Origin: Streptococcus mitis
GTDB taxonomy: Bacteria; Bacillota; Bacilli; Lactobacillales; Streptococcaceae
Length of the DNA stretch: 42,010 nt
Assembly: GCF_023109105.1 (NCBI RefSeq)
Contig: NZ_JALDTZ010000015.1
Coordinates: forward strand, 1 to 42,010
Reading direction: 5' to 3'
The translations under genes were made by a program, and so were the position numbers. Below the pieces are notes generated by a model. It did no database searches and had not been told where the DNA came from. It saw nothing but the letters and a program-made list of their open reading frames with translations. Each line of letters starts with the position of its first letter. Position 1 is the first letter of the stretch. This document shows positions 16,835 through 24,006 of this stretch, piece after piece.

Positions 16835-19774
16835 ATGCACAATTGGTTAATGTACTGGCAAGAATTTAGAAAAAAACATTCTAAAGCACTACTATATATG
16901 ATGAGTGCTTTGTTACCGATGATGACCATGTTAATTGTTTGGTTTTTCATGGGTAGCTATCCATTTGGGAACAAAAGTCTGATGGCAGTTGACTTTGGTC
17001 AGCAGTATATCAGCTTTTTTGGCTTGCTTAAGAATGCAGTGCTTACAGGTGATTTGAGTAGCCTGACTTATTCCTTTACCAAATCGCTCGGCGGAGACAT
17101 GATAGGGGTTTTAGGCTATTACTTGATGAGCCCTTTTAATATTTTTTATATTCTTATCCCCTTCAAACACTATGGTTTAGCAGTATTTCTGACCATTTGG
17201 CTCAGATATGGATCAATCGGCCTTTCTTTCTCTTACTTCCTTATTAAGCGTTATAAGGGAGCAGATTCACGTTTGTGGTTAGTGCCCTTATTTTCAACAG
17301 CCTATGCTCTTTCGGGGATGCTCGTTTCCTATCAGATGAACGTCATTTTTTATGACGCTATGATTATGCTTCCTCTGGTTATTGTCTATCTTGAAAAAAT
17401 GTTAGATGGAGAAGCACCTTATCCATATGCCTTTGTATTAGGTTTAACAGTTCTCCTCCAATTCTATATGGGCTACATGATTTCAATTTTTGTCGTGTTG
17501 TATGCCTGTTATTATGTGTCTCCTCGTCTCTCAATTGAAGGTGATTTGAAACAAAAATTAAAGACCTTTATTCACCCATTGTTTAAGACCTTCATCTACT
17601 CTGTGCTCGGAGTAGCAACAGCTTCAATCTTGCTAGTTCCTGTATTTTTCAACTTGCTTGAAAGCAAGGGGCAAGTAGGAGATGGAATGCGATTTTCTTT
17701 TGCCTTTCAGATTAATCCTTTAGATATATTGTCGAAATTATCTATCGGAGGATTTGACACAACATCAGGCTGGTCAGCTGGTCCTAATTTACCGAACATT
17801 TATATCGGAGCACTCGGCTTTATCGGTTTTATCTTATTCTTTTCATCAACTAAAATCTTGAAGGAAAGAAGATGGTCAGCTGGAATCGTTACCCTCGTCT
17901 TCCTAATTTCTTTTGTTAACGAATTTGTTAGTAAGATTTGGCACATGGGGCAAAATCCTGCAGGTTTCTTCTTCCGCTTTTCATGGCTTTTCTCTTTCTT
18001 TATGCTAATTTTAGCTTATCAGGTTCTGAAAGAGAAGATTGAGACTTCCCGACAGGGGAAACTGATTTCAATTGCCCTTCTAGTACTTTCAGCAATCTAT
18101 CTTTATACCAAGGAATTCACCTACCTTCCAAAAAAACAACCGGAAAATTTGACCCAGTTTATTTCCAGCAACTATGTCATCTTTTTACTTCTTCTTGTGA
18201 TTGGAACAGGTGCAGGTTTCTACCTTTATTGGGATAGATCCTCCAAAACTCTAAAAGAGAAAAAAATACGCTTGCTGATTGCAACAGTAGTCATTTGTAC
18301 TTTAGTTGTATTATTGCAAATAGGCTATCTTTTCTCTCAGGTAGTCCTAACCCTAATTGTCTATCTAGTCATTCTTGCTTTATTACGTCCGAGAATGACT
18401 CGATTAGCAGTTGTCTTACTATCAACGCTGACGATATTTGAACTAGGATACAATGCCTACTTATCACAGGTGACCTTGGGTTACGCAGATGTAGATAAAT
18501 TTGTAGATGCAACGGTATCTGTAAAACGTGTGACTGATAACATTCAAGAAAATGCTGATCGACCTTTCTATCGAATAGCAACCACTTTTGCATATTCACG
18601 GACCTTCCCATCACTTGTGGGTTATCCAGGCTTAAGTACCTTCAGTTCGAGCTTGGAGCGTACGACGATGGACCAATTCGCTTATATGGGTGATTTGGGG
18701 ATCAATGCTGCGACTGAATACGAAAATGGGACTCCTCTAACCGATGCTCTGTATGGTATCCGCTACTACATGGATATTAAGGATATTGACCAAAAAGAAA
18801 AAGATGCTCATCCTGAAAAGATCTACTTCAATCGCTTTGCAAGTCGATATGACATGAATCGTTACTTCACAGAGAAAGTCTATGAAGACGAACGCTATAT
18901 TGTCTATAAAAATCCTAATTCATTCCCACTAGCATTTGCAATAAATGATTTAACGAGAAATATCAACTTTGGTACCAATAATGCTGTGAGGAATCAAGAT
19001 ATCATACTTAACTCTATGGAAGGTGTCCAAAAGAATCAAGAGAATTATTTAGAGTACTTTAAACCACTTGCCTTTGGAGAAGTCGAGACAGAAAATCTAG
19101 TGGAAGAAGAAGTGAATATAGAAACTGGAACAGCTATTTATAACCGCGAGGATTCGAGTAAAGAAGCTATCATTCGTTATCGAATTACTCCTCAGACTGA
19201 TTTGACCTATTACTTCTTTGTACCGGCTTCACTCAATTCAGATAAAGAATACTCTGTCCTATTAAATGGTAAATGGTTGACTCATTCCAAGAGAAATACC
19301 CAGCGACAACTTTGGCAGATTGCAGACAATGCAAGTGGTCAAGAAATTGTCTTAGAGTTTCGATTTAAAACGGATAAGGTAGATATGTCAAATGTTGGTG
19401 TCTATCGAGCAGAAACTAGTCAAATTCAAAAAGTATTGGAAAACCGTAAAGCCCAAGGGATGCAAGTCGAGAAGTTTTCAAATACCCATATCGTAGGTTC
19501 TATTGATATTACTGATGATAGCAAGTTTATGATGACCTCGATTCCATTCAGTGAGGGTTGGAAAGTGAAAGTAGATGGTAAAGATGTACCGACGTCGAAA
19601 GCTTGGAATAGTTTTTTATCCTTCCCAATCACTTCTGGACAACATAAAGTTGAATTTGTATTCTCACAAAAAGGTACTTTGCTTGGATTCATCTTAAGCT
19701 TGGTAAGTGTAACAATCTTATACATAGATAGAAAATATTATCATAAAAAAGCTAAGCTTACCACTCAAGATTAA
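16835..19774 (+). CDS. YfhO-family GT-C membrane glycosyltransferase
   Basis: I start at ATG 16835, preceded by GGGAGA; an upstream in-frame ATG would overlap gtrB and lacks an RBS. The 979-residue product has about a dozen membrane helices in the first 570 residues. A first outer loop contains AVDFGQQY, with Asp53 as the probable GT-C catalytic acid. A soluble outer domain of roughly 370 residues and a last membrane helix (GTLLGFILSLVSVTILYI) follow. YfhO proteins are thought to transfer a sugar from a polyprenyl phosphate made by a CsbB/GtrB partner. In Bacillus the pair modifies lipoteichoic acid; in streptococci a GtrB-type enzyme with a GT-C partner has been reported, to my recollection, to glucosylate Ser/Thr-rich protein regions. 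Which acceptor applies here is open. Confidence 0.87.
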   Translation: MHNWLMYWQEFRKKHSKALLYMMSALLPMMTMLIVWFFMGSYPFGNKSLMAVDFGQQYISFFGLLKNAVLTGDLSSLTYSFTKSLGGDMIGVLGYYLMSPFNIFYILIPFKHYGLAVFLTIWLRYGSIGLSFSYFLIKRYKGADSRLWLVPLFSTAYALSGMLVSYQMNVIFYDAMIMLPLVIVYLEKMLDGEAPYPYAFVLGLTVLLQFYMGYMISIFVVLYACYYVSPRLSIEGDLKQKLKTFIHPLFKTFIYSVLGVATASILLVPVFFNLLESKGQVGDGMRFSFAFQINPLDILSKLSIGGFDTTSGWSAGPNLPNIYIGALGFIGFILFFSSTKILKERRWSAGIVTLVFLISFVNEFVSKIWHMGQNPAGFFFRFSWLFSFFMLILAYQVLKEKIETSRQGKLISIALLVLSAIYLYTKEFTYLPKKQPENLTQFISSNYVIFLLLLVIGTGAGFYLYWDRSSKTLKEKKIRLLIATVVICTLVVLLQIGYLFSQVVLTLIVYLVILALLRPRMTRLAVVLLSTLTIFELGYNAYLSQVTLGYADVDKFVDATVSVKRVTDNIQENADRPFYRIATTFAYSRTFPSLVGYPGLSTFSSSLERTTMDQFAYMGDLGINAATEYENGTPLTDALYGIRYYMDIKDIDQKEKDAHPEKIYFNRFASRYDMNRYFTEKVYEDERYIVYKNPNSFPLAFAINDLTRNINFGTNNAVRNQDIILNSMEGVQKNQENYLEYFKPLAFGEVETENLVEEEVNIETGTAIYNREDSSKEAIIRYRITPQTDLTYYFFVPASLNSDKEYSVLLNGKWLTHSKRNTQRQLWQIADNASGQEIVLEFRFKTDKVDMSNVGVYRAETSQIQKVLENRKAQGMQVEKFSNTHIVGSIDITDDSKFMMTSIPFSEGWKVKVDGKDVPTSKAWNSFLSFPITSGQHKVEFVFSQKGTLLGFILSLVSVTILYIDRKYYHKKAKLTTQD

Positions 19775-19818
19775 AAAAATGAGGAAGAACGAGTTTCTTC
19801 AAACTTAGCTAAGAACAT

Positions 19819-19848
19819 GGTCAGGAACCTACTCCTGACCTTTTTCTT
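19819..19848 (+). terminator. Terminator after the glycosyltransferase pair
   Basis: A perfect 8-bp stem GGTCAGGA (19819-19826)/TCCTGACC (19833-19840) with T5CT4. An apparent ATG at 19817 lies in this hairpin and is not a start. Confidence 0.92.
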
Positions 19849-19872
19849 TTGCAAAATGACAAAAATCATAAA

Positions 19873-19918
19873 CTTTTTGACAAATATGCTTGTCAAAAAG
19901 AAAAAGATGTGTTACAAT
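19873..19918 (+). promoter_or_regulatory. Promoter embedded in a perfect inverted repeat
   Basis: CTTTTTGACA (19873-19882) and TGTCAAAAAG (19891-19900) are perfect inverted arms around 8 bp. The right arm contains the -35 TTGTCA (19890-19895), 17 bp from the -10 TACAAT (19913-19918). This is the expected layout for a repressor that blocks polymerase, and the XRE protein encoded in the operon is the obvious candidate ligand. Confidence 0.75.
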
Positions 19919-19954
19919 ATAAGCAAGTTAAGAGAAAAGGAGCAAGGAACGATT

Positions 19955-20269
19955 ATGTGGGCATTAGGATTTGTACCTCTTGTGATTATGTATTATATCT
20001 ACCATTCCCAAAAGGTCAAGAAACTAGAGAATAAAATCAAAAGAATTGAGCAAAAAGAGAAAGGAAATACAGATATGTCAAGATTATTAAAAGAATTGAT
20101 TGGGAGAACGCCAGTCATCGTTGGACAATTGTTTGGGACAGACAACTGGGAAGTTGTGGATGTTGATGAGGAATGGGTCAAACTACGACGTGTAGATAAA
20201 AAGGGAAAAGAAAAATTCAAACTACAACGTATTGAGGAGATCCAAACAATTCAATTTGACGGAGAGTAG
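19955..20269 (+). CDS. Small membrane-anchored protein of unknown function
   Basis: I choose ATG 19955, 12 bp after AAAAGGAG and downstream of the promoter at 19890-19918. The 104-residue product has one N-terminal membrane helix (ALGFVPLVIMYYIYH), a short charged coiled-coil (KVKKLENKIKRIEQKEK) and a beta-rich cytosolic domain (LLKELIGRTPVIVGQLFGTD... EEIQTIQF) that could be a small Sm/SH3-like barrel. I do not recognise a named function. It is the first gene of an operon with an XRE regulator, two further membrane proteins, an ABC transporter and a CPBP protease, so a role in the same membrane-related process is likely. Confidence 0.75.
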   Translation: MWALGFVPLVIMYYIYHSQKVKKLENKIKRIEQKEKGNTDMSRLLKELIGRTPVIVGQLFGTDNWEVVDVDEEWVKLRRVDKKGKEKFKLQRIEEIQTIQFDGE

Positions 20270-20278
20270 GTGTGTAAC

Positions 20279-20485
20279 ATGCAACTAAAAAATCGTCTAA
20301 AAGAGCTTCGGGCTCGCGATGGTCTCAATCAAACCGACCTAGCCAAGCTGGCAGGAGTTTCTAGGCAGACCATTAGCTTACTCGAACGGGATGAATACAC
20401 CCCGTCCATTATCATTGCCCTGAAAATATCTCAGATTTTCAAGGAAACAGTCGAATCAGTATTTCGCTTGGAGGAGGACGAGTGA
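20279..20485 (+). CDS. Small XRE-family (Cro/CI-like) transcriptional regulator
   Basis: A 68-residue protein that is nearly all helix-turn-helix: NRLKELRARDGLNQTDLAKLA with recognition helix GVSRQTISLLE, followed by the YTPSIIIALKISQIF helix. I start at ATG 20279; an in-frame GTG at 20270 is an alternative. The family (YozG/YgzD-like) typically sits in front of DUF3169/DUF2178-like membrane proteins and represses its own operon. The perfect palindrome over the operon promoter fits that role. The stop overlaps the next ATG by one base, implying coupled translation. Confidence 0.88.
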   Translation: MQLKNRLKELRARDGLNQTDLAKLAGVSRQTISLLERDEYTPSIIIALKISQIFKETVESVFRLEEDE

Positions 20486-20682
20486 TGAACAAGTATAAAG
20501 TGATCTATTATGTAGTTGCCATAGCTCTATTAGTCAGCGTGTGTCTACTAATTGGAACAAATCTAGGATGGTTTGATCTCTATTACAGCGACCAATTTAC
20601 TTGGGTCTATTTTGCCCTCATACCAGTCGTTGAATGGATTGAAAAGAAATCCCAAAATTTAGCAAGTGAAAAAGGAGAATGA
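20485..20682 (+). CDS. Small two-helix membrane protein
   Basis: A 65-residue product from ATG 20485 (the stop of the regulator overlaps it by one base). Two hydrophobic segments are visible: about residues 4-26 (YKVIYYVVAIALLVSVCLLI) and 38-50 (FTWVYFALIPVVEWI), with a charged C-terminus. No family recognised. It probably belongs with the membrane protein downstream, whose RBS lies within its last codons. Confidence 0.75.
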   Translation: MNKYKVIYYVVAIALLVSVCLLIGTNLGWFDLYYSDQFTWVYFALIPVVEWIEKKSQNLASEKGE

Positions 20683-20684
20683 AT

Positions 20685-21425
20685 ATGAAAAAGAATAAGA
20701 AAGGTGGCTTGTTATTTTTAATGTCTATTGTCTTGGGAGGTTTCTTGTACATATTTGTAGATATGTTGAAGGCTGGTGCCGAATCCCACGAAATTATTTT
20801 AGATGTAAAAATCTTGATACCATGGATATCAGCTATTGGTTTAGTATTAGGTTTCATTAGCATTCTTTTGACGTTCAATTTCTTAAAGAAAAGCAGAAAA
20901 TTTCACTCCTTGTATCAAGAGGAAATGGATGATGATCTGAATGAAAGCTATTATGTGCAGATGTATCGGAATCTCGAGTTTGGAACTATTGCTTTTAATA
21001 GTGCAAGCGTAGCGATTTTATTGGCTCTCTTCATTTCAGGAAGTGAAGTAATTGTACTCGATATAAGCCATATAACCTTATCCCTTTCCTTTTTGGGGTT
21101 AGTGTTAGTTTTAAATGCTCAAAAATATCTTTTTAAGACCATTGCGATTGTTCGTCAGTTTGATTTGGCATTTTTCTCTACACCAAAGGATGTCATGGAC
21201 TTTATCAATTCTTACGATGAAGGGGAGCGCCAGGCTAATTTGGAACAGAGTTTTCGGATTTTATTCCAACTAAATCAGTATGTCTTGCCAGGTCTCTACA
21301 TTCTAATTGCTCTCTTTTCCTTACTGACAGGAGAGATTCAGTTACTAGCCTTCTTGCTTGTAGGAGCAATCCATATTTATATCAATGTGATGCAGTTACC
21401 TATGGTAAAACGTTATTTCAAATAA
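20685..21425 (+). CDS. DUF3169-like integral membrane protein
   Basis: Start at ATG 20685, which has AAAGGAG at 7 bp; the ATG at 20679 is too close. The 246-residue protein has about six membrane spans (residues about 8-24, 44-64, 100-118, 125-144, 205-220, 222-238) separated by an acidic cytosolic stretch (YQEEMDDDLNESYY). This matches DUF3169-type proteins, which in Firmicutes usually follow a small XRE regulator as here. Function is not established. Being 10 bp before an ABC transporter, it may be an accessory or sensor component. Confidence 0.8.
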   Translation: MKKNKKGGLLFLMSIVLGGFLYIFVDMLKAGAESHEIILDVKILIPWISAIGLVLGFISILLTFNFLKKSRKFHSLYQEEMDDDLNESYYVQMYRNLEFGTIAFNSASVAILLALFISGSEVIVLDISHITLSLSFLGLVLVLNAQKYLFKTIAIVRQFDLAFFSTPKDVMDFINSYDEGERQANLEQSFRILFQLNQYVLPGLYILIALFSLLTGEIQLLAFLLVGAIHIYINVMQLPMVKRYFK

Positions 21426-21435
21426 AGGAGTTTCT

Positions 21436-22260
21436 ATGATTCGTGTTGAAAATGTAAGCAAAAGTTTTGGGAGCAAAAAAGCTCTTCACCAGATTTCTTT
21501 TGAGATTAAGGAAGGTGAAATCTTTGGTTTTCTTGGCCCTTCTGGCTCAGGTAAAACAACCATGATCAACGTCTTGACAGGTCAGTTGGCTGCAGATCAA
21601 GGTAAAACAGTTTTGTTAGGCAAGAATTCTCAAGATTTAACTTCAAATGATTTGGAACAAATTGGTATTGTTAGTGATGGCAGTGGTTTTTATGAAAAGA
21701 TGAGTCTTTACAAAAATCTTCTCATCTATGCTAAGTTATATGGTCTCAAGTCAGATAGAGTAAATCAGGTGCTCCAACAGGTTGGATTGGCAGATGCTAA
21801 AGATATTATCGCAGAAAAACTATCTACTGGAATGAAACAACGAATGTTCTTGGCTCGTGCCCTTCTTAATGCTCCTAAGATTCTCTTTCTAGATGAGCCA
21901 ACCAGTGGTTTAGACCCTACAACATCTAAGATGGTTCATACCCTACTTCAAGAATTAAAGCAGGCGGGGACAACTATCTTTCTGACCACGCATGATATGA
22001 ATGAAGCAACTCTGCTTTGTGATCGCTTATCTCTTTTGAATAAGGGGAACTTAATAGAGTATGGAAGTCCGCAAGATATTATCCAGAAGTACCATGTGGA
22101 TAAGAAAGTACGTGTGGTTTATAACGACGGACGAGAACAGATAGTTCCATTTGATGAATTACCACATTTAGACACGACAGATTTGATGGTGGTTCACTCT
22201 TGTGAGCCAACTTTAGAAGAAATCTTTATCAGATTGACAGGAGAAAAGTTAGATGTTTAG
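21436..22260 (+). CDS. ABC transporter ATP-binding protein (ABC-2 type, immunity-like)
   Basis: A 274-residue nucleotide-binding subunit. Walker A is GPSGSGKTT (34-42), the signature LSTGMKQR (129-136), Walker B ILFLDEPTSGLD (149-160) and the H-loop His186. The Q-loop position carries Asp81 (IGIVSDGSGFYEKMS) instead of Gln. Lantibiotic immunity LanF proteins carry Glu there, so an acidic replacement hints at a similar class. The C-terminal 60 residues form the extra domain common in BcrA/LanF-type ATPases. The stop overlaps the permease start by 8 bp. Likely role: export or expulsion of a peptide or lipid-active compound; substrate unknown. Confidence 0.9.
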   Translation: MIRVENVSKSFGSKKALHQISFEIKEGEIFGFLGPSGSGKTTMINVLTGQLAADQGKTVLLGKNSQDLTSNDLEQIGIVSDGSGFYEKMSLYKNLLIYAKLYGLKSDRVNQVLQQVGLADAKDIIAEKLSTGMKQRMFLARALLNAPKILFLDEPTSGLDPTTSKMVHTLLQELKQAGTTIFLTTHDMNEATLLCDRLSLLNKGNLIEYGSPQDIIQKYHVDKKVRVVYNDGREQIVPFDELPHLDTTDLMVVHSCEPTLEEIFIRLTGEKLDV

Positions 22261-22951
22261 AAAATTAAATGCCCTACTATGGTTAAGAGTGCAAGTTCTT
22301 ATCAGCAATTCAACTTTGTTGGCGACTCTATTGATGCCTTTTGGAATAGCTGTTCTATATAATGAATTCTTCAATAAGAATGGAGAATTGAGTATGTTTC
22401 TCCTCTCTTCGAGTTTGACGATGGTCTTGAGTATGGGAAGTGGTTATATGGTATCGATTATGATGGCAGAAGATAAGGAAAAGCGCAATCTTAAATCACT
22501 CATCCTAAGTGGTGTGACAGCAACAGAATATACTTTCAGTATGCTTGTTCTCCCTATTTTGATAATGTTATTTGCTATGATTGTACTGCCCATCTATCTT
22601 AAAGTAGATCTATCAAGTTACTTATTGGCCTATGTTATCTATTTAATCCTAGCAACTATTAGTATTATTTTTCTCAACCTTTTAATCGGTGCAGTGTCAG
22701 ATACTCAATCTAAAGCGCAAGTCTATAGTATCTTTCCTATGTTAATCGTCTCTTTTTTACCTATAATTGCTCTTCAAAATGATACGCTTCAGAAAGTGTT
22801 GGATTACTCTTTTATTGGTCCAATTGTAAATCTTTTAAATAAAAAAGGTGGGGAAATATCTTTTTCTAATATCGGTATGTTACTTGCCTGGGTACTTGTG
22901 TTAGGAATAGCAAACCTCTTTGTATTGAAAAACAGCTATAAAGCAAGATAG
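22253..22951 (+). CDS. ABC-2 type permease
   Basis: A 232-residue membrane subunit with six predicted spans in an ABC-2 arrangement: a first span after an N-terminal amphipathic stretch, a large cytosolic loop with EDKEKRNLKSLILSGVTATEY, then paired spans. That loop, just before the second half, is the usual site of coupling to the ATPase. It overlaps the ATPase gene by 8 bp, so the two are produced together. Small single-permease ABC-2 systems with a BcrA/LanF-like ATPase often give resistance to peptide antibiotics, but this assignment is inference. Confidence 0.88.
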   Translation: MFRKLNALLWLRVQVLISNSTLLATLLMPFGIAVLYNEFFNKNGELSMFLLSSSLTMVLSMGSGYMVSIMMAEDKEKRNLKSLILSGVTATEYTFSMLVLPILIMLFAMIVLPIYLKVDLSSYLLAYVIYLILATISIIFLNLLIGAVSDTQSKAQVYSIFPMLIVSFLPIIALQNDTLQKVLDYSFIGPIVNLLNKKGGEISFSNIGMLLAWVLVLGIANLFVLKNSYKAR

Positions 22952-22960
22952 GAGATCTTT

Positions 22961-23602
22961 ATGAAAATACTTAAAAATATTGGCTGGTTTCTTCTAGCTG
23001 TTCTATCCTTTTTCTTTATCTATGGTATCGTTCTGAGTATGGCTGTAGAATCTCTGAAACTAGGCGCTTCAGCTTATGCTGTTACCTTACTTTATGTGGC
23101 CTTGGCTGGAGTTTATGTATACTGTGTTTACAAATGGTATCAAAAGGCTCCTATTCATATTGAAGAGAATGGTTTTAACCGATTTATTTGGCTCCCTGCC
23201 TTGGTTTGGTTTTTATCTCTTGTCGTTCAATTCTTCCTGCCAAATGATCCTTCAGTAAATCAACAAATAGCGACAGACTTGACCTTGTCTCAACCACTTT
23301 TCTCATTCTTTGCTGTGGTTATTTTTGCTCCTTTGACGGAAGAACTTATCTTTAGAGGGATGCTGGCACGCTATCTCTTTCCTAAGCAGGACAATAGGAA
23401 ACAAACTCTGATTTTTCTTCTGGTATCTAGTGTTCTGTTTGCCTTGATTCATTTTCCAGGTGATGTGCAACAATTTTTTGTCTATTTTAGCCTCGGTTTT
23501 AGTTTGGGATTGGCCTATATTAGCAGAAAAGGTCTCATCTACAGTATTTCTCTCCACGCTTTGAATAATTTAATCGGCTTTTTGATGATACTCATGCTAT
23601 AA
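22961..23602 (+). CDS. CPBP/CAAX-type intramembrane protease
   Basis: A 213-residue membrane protein with about six spans and the full ABI/CPBP signature: EELIFRG with Glu127, Glu128 and Arg132, the second motif ALIHFPGD with His164, and SLHALNN with His199 and Asn203. These are the metal-binding and catalytic residues of Rce1-like proteases. In lactic acid bacteria, CPBP proteins occur in bacteriocin loci as immunity proteins (PlnI, SkkI). Here the gene directly follows an ABC transporter with immunity-like traits. The operon has no recognisable bacteriocin precursor. Confidence 0.9.
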   Translation: MKILKNIGWFLLAVLSFFFIYGIVLSMAVESLKLGASAYAVTLLYVALAGVYVYCVYKWYQKAPIHIEENGFNRFIWLPALVWFLSLVVQFFLPNDPSVNQQIATDLTLSQPLFSFFAVVIFAPLTEELIFRGMLARYLFPKQDNRKQTLIFLLVSSVLFALIHFPGDVQQFFVYFSLGFSLGLAYISRKGLIYSISLHALNNLIGFLMILML

Positions 23603-23603
23603 T
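23595..23603 (+). promoter_or_regulatory. Possible internal extended -10 over the CPBP stop codon
   Basis: TGCTATAAT spans the stop TAA at 23600-23602. Transcription would start near 23610, almost at the AGGAGG used by the next gene, so the leader would be very short. It may be fortuitous. Confidence 0.3.
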
Positions 23604-23619
23604 AGAGTCAGGAGGTCAC

Positions 23620-23850
23620 ATGAAACGAGTAATTTTATTAGCAGTGATTCAAGCAGTCGTTCTATTTTTCATCATTGGGGCGCTAGCTTATGCCTTTAAA
23701 GGTGATTTCTTCTACAGCCATCTCGCAGTAGTCTTTGCCCCTATTGCAGGTATCTGGCGTTTTGGGACAGCTTATACAACGGAAATTGTCTTGCCTCGAA
23801 AGGCAGCTGAAATCGCTGAAAAGCGTAAAGCAGGCAAAAATTCAAAATAA
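23620..23850 (+). CDS. Small conserved membrane protein
   Basis: A 76-residue protein with two hydrophobic segments (about residues 3-24, VILLAVIQAVVLFFIIGALAYA, and 31-50, FYSHLAVVFAPIAGIWRFGT) and a basic C-terminal tail rich in Lys, Ala and Glu. Strong RBS AGGAGG 4 bp before the ATG. It is the last gene before the terminator at 23856. No function recognised. It may be part of the upstream operon or expressed from the internal -10. Confidence 0.8.
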   Translation: MKRVILLAVIQAVVLFFIIGALAYAFKGDFFYSHLAVVFAPIAGIWRFGTAYTTEIVLPRKAAEIAEKRKAGKNSK

Positions 23851-23855
23851 AAGAG

Positions 23856-23883
23856 TCCGGTGAAATTTTCATCGGATTTTTGT
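23856..23883 (+). terminator. Terminator of the XRE-ABC-CPBP operon
   Basis: Stem TCCGGTGAAA/TTTCATCGGA with one G-T pair, followed by TTTTT. Confidence 0.85.
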
Positions 23884-23969
23884 ATGGGCGCTAATTTTTA
23901 GGGTCTTCACTTGATTTTTAAAGACTGGCAAACTTTTCTGATGATTTTCATGAAGAGCCTGCGCTTTTA

Positions 23970-23978
23970 TGGTAAAAT
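23970..23978 (+). promoter_or_regulatory. aspS promoter, extended -10
   Basis: TGGTAAAAT, 28 bp before the ATG, identical to the hisS element. RBS GAGGAGAG. Confidence 0.6.
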
Positions 23979-24006
23979 AGTAACAGAATAAAAGAGGAGA
24001 GAAACA

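Noticed and set aside
19817..19954. ATG at 19817 as the start of the first gene of the XRE operon
   Set aside because: The ATG lies in the terminator hairpin of the preceding gene and upstream of the operon promoter.
23884..24006. T-box leader before aspS, hisS or tyrS
   Set aside because: All three leaders are only 20-40 nt from the extended -10 to the ATG, too short for a T-box.
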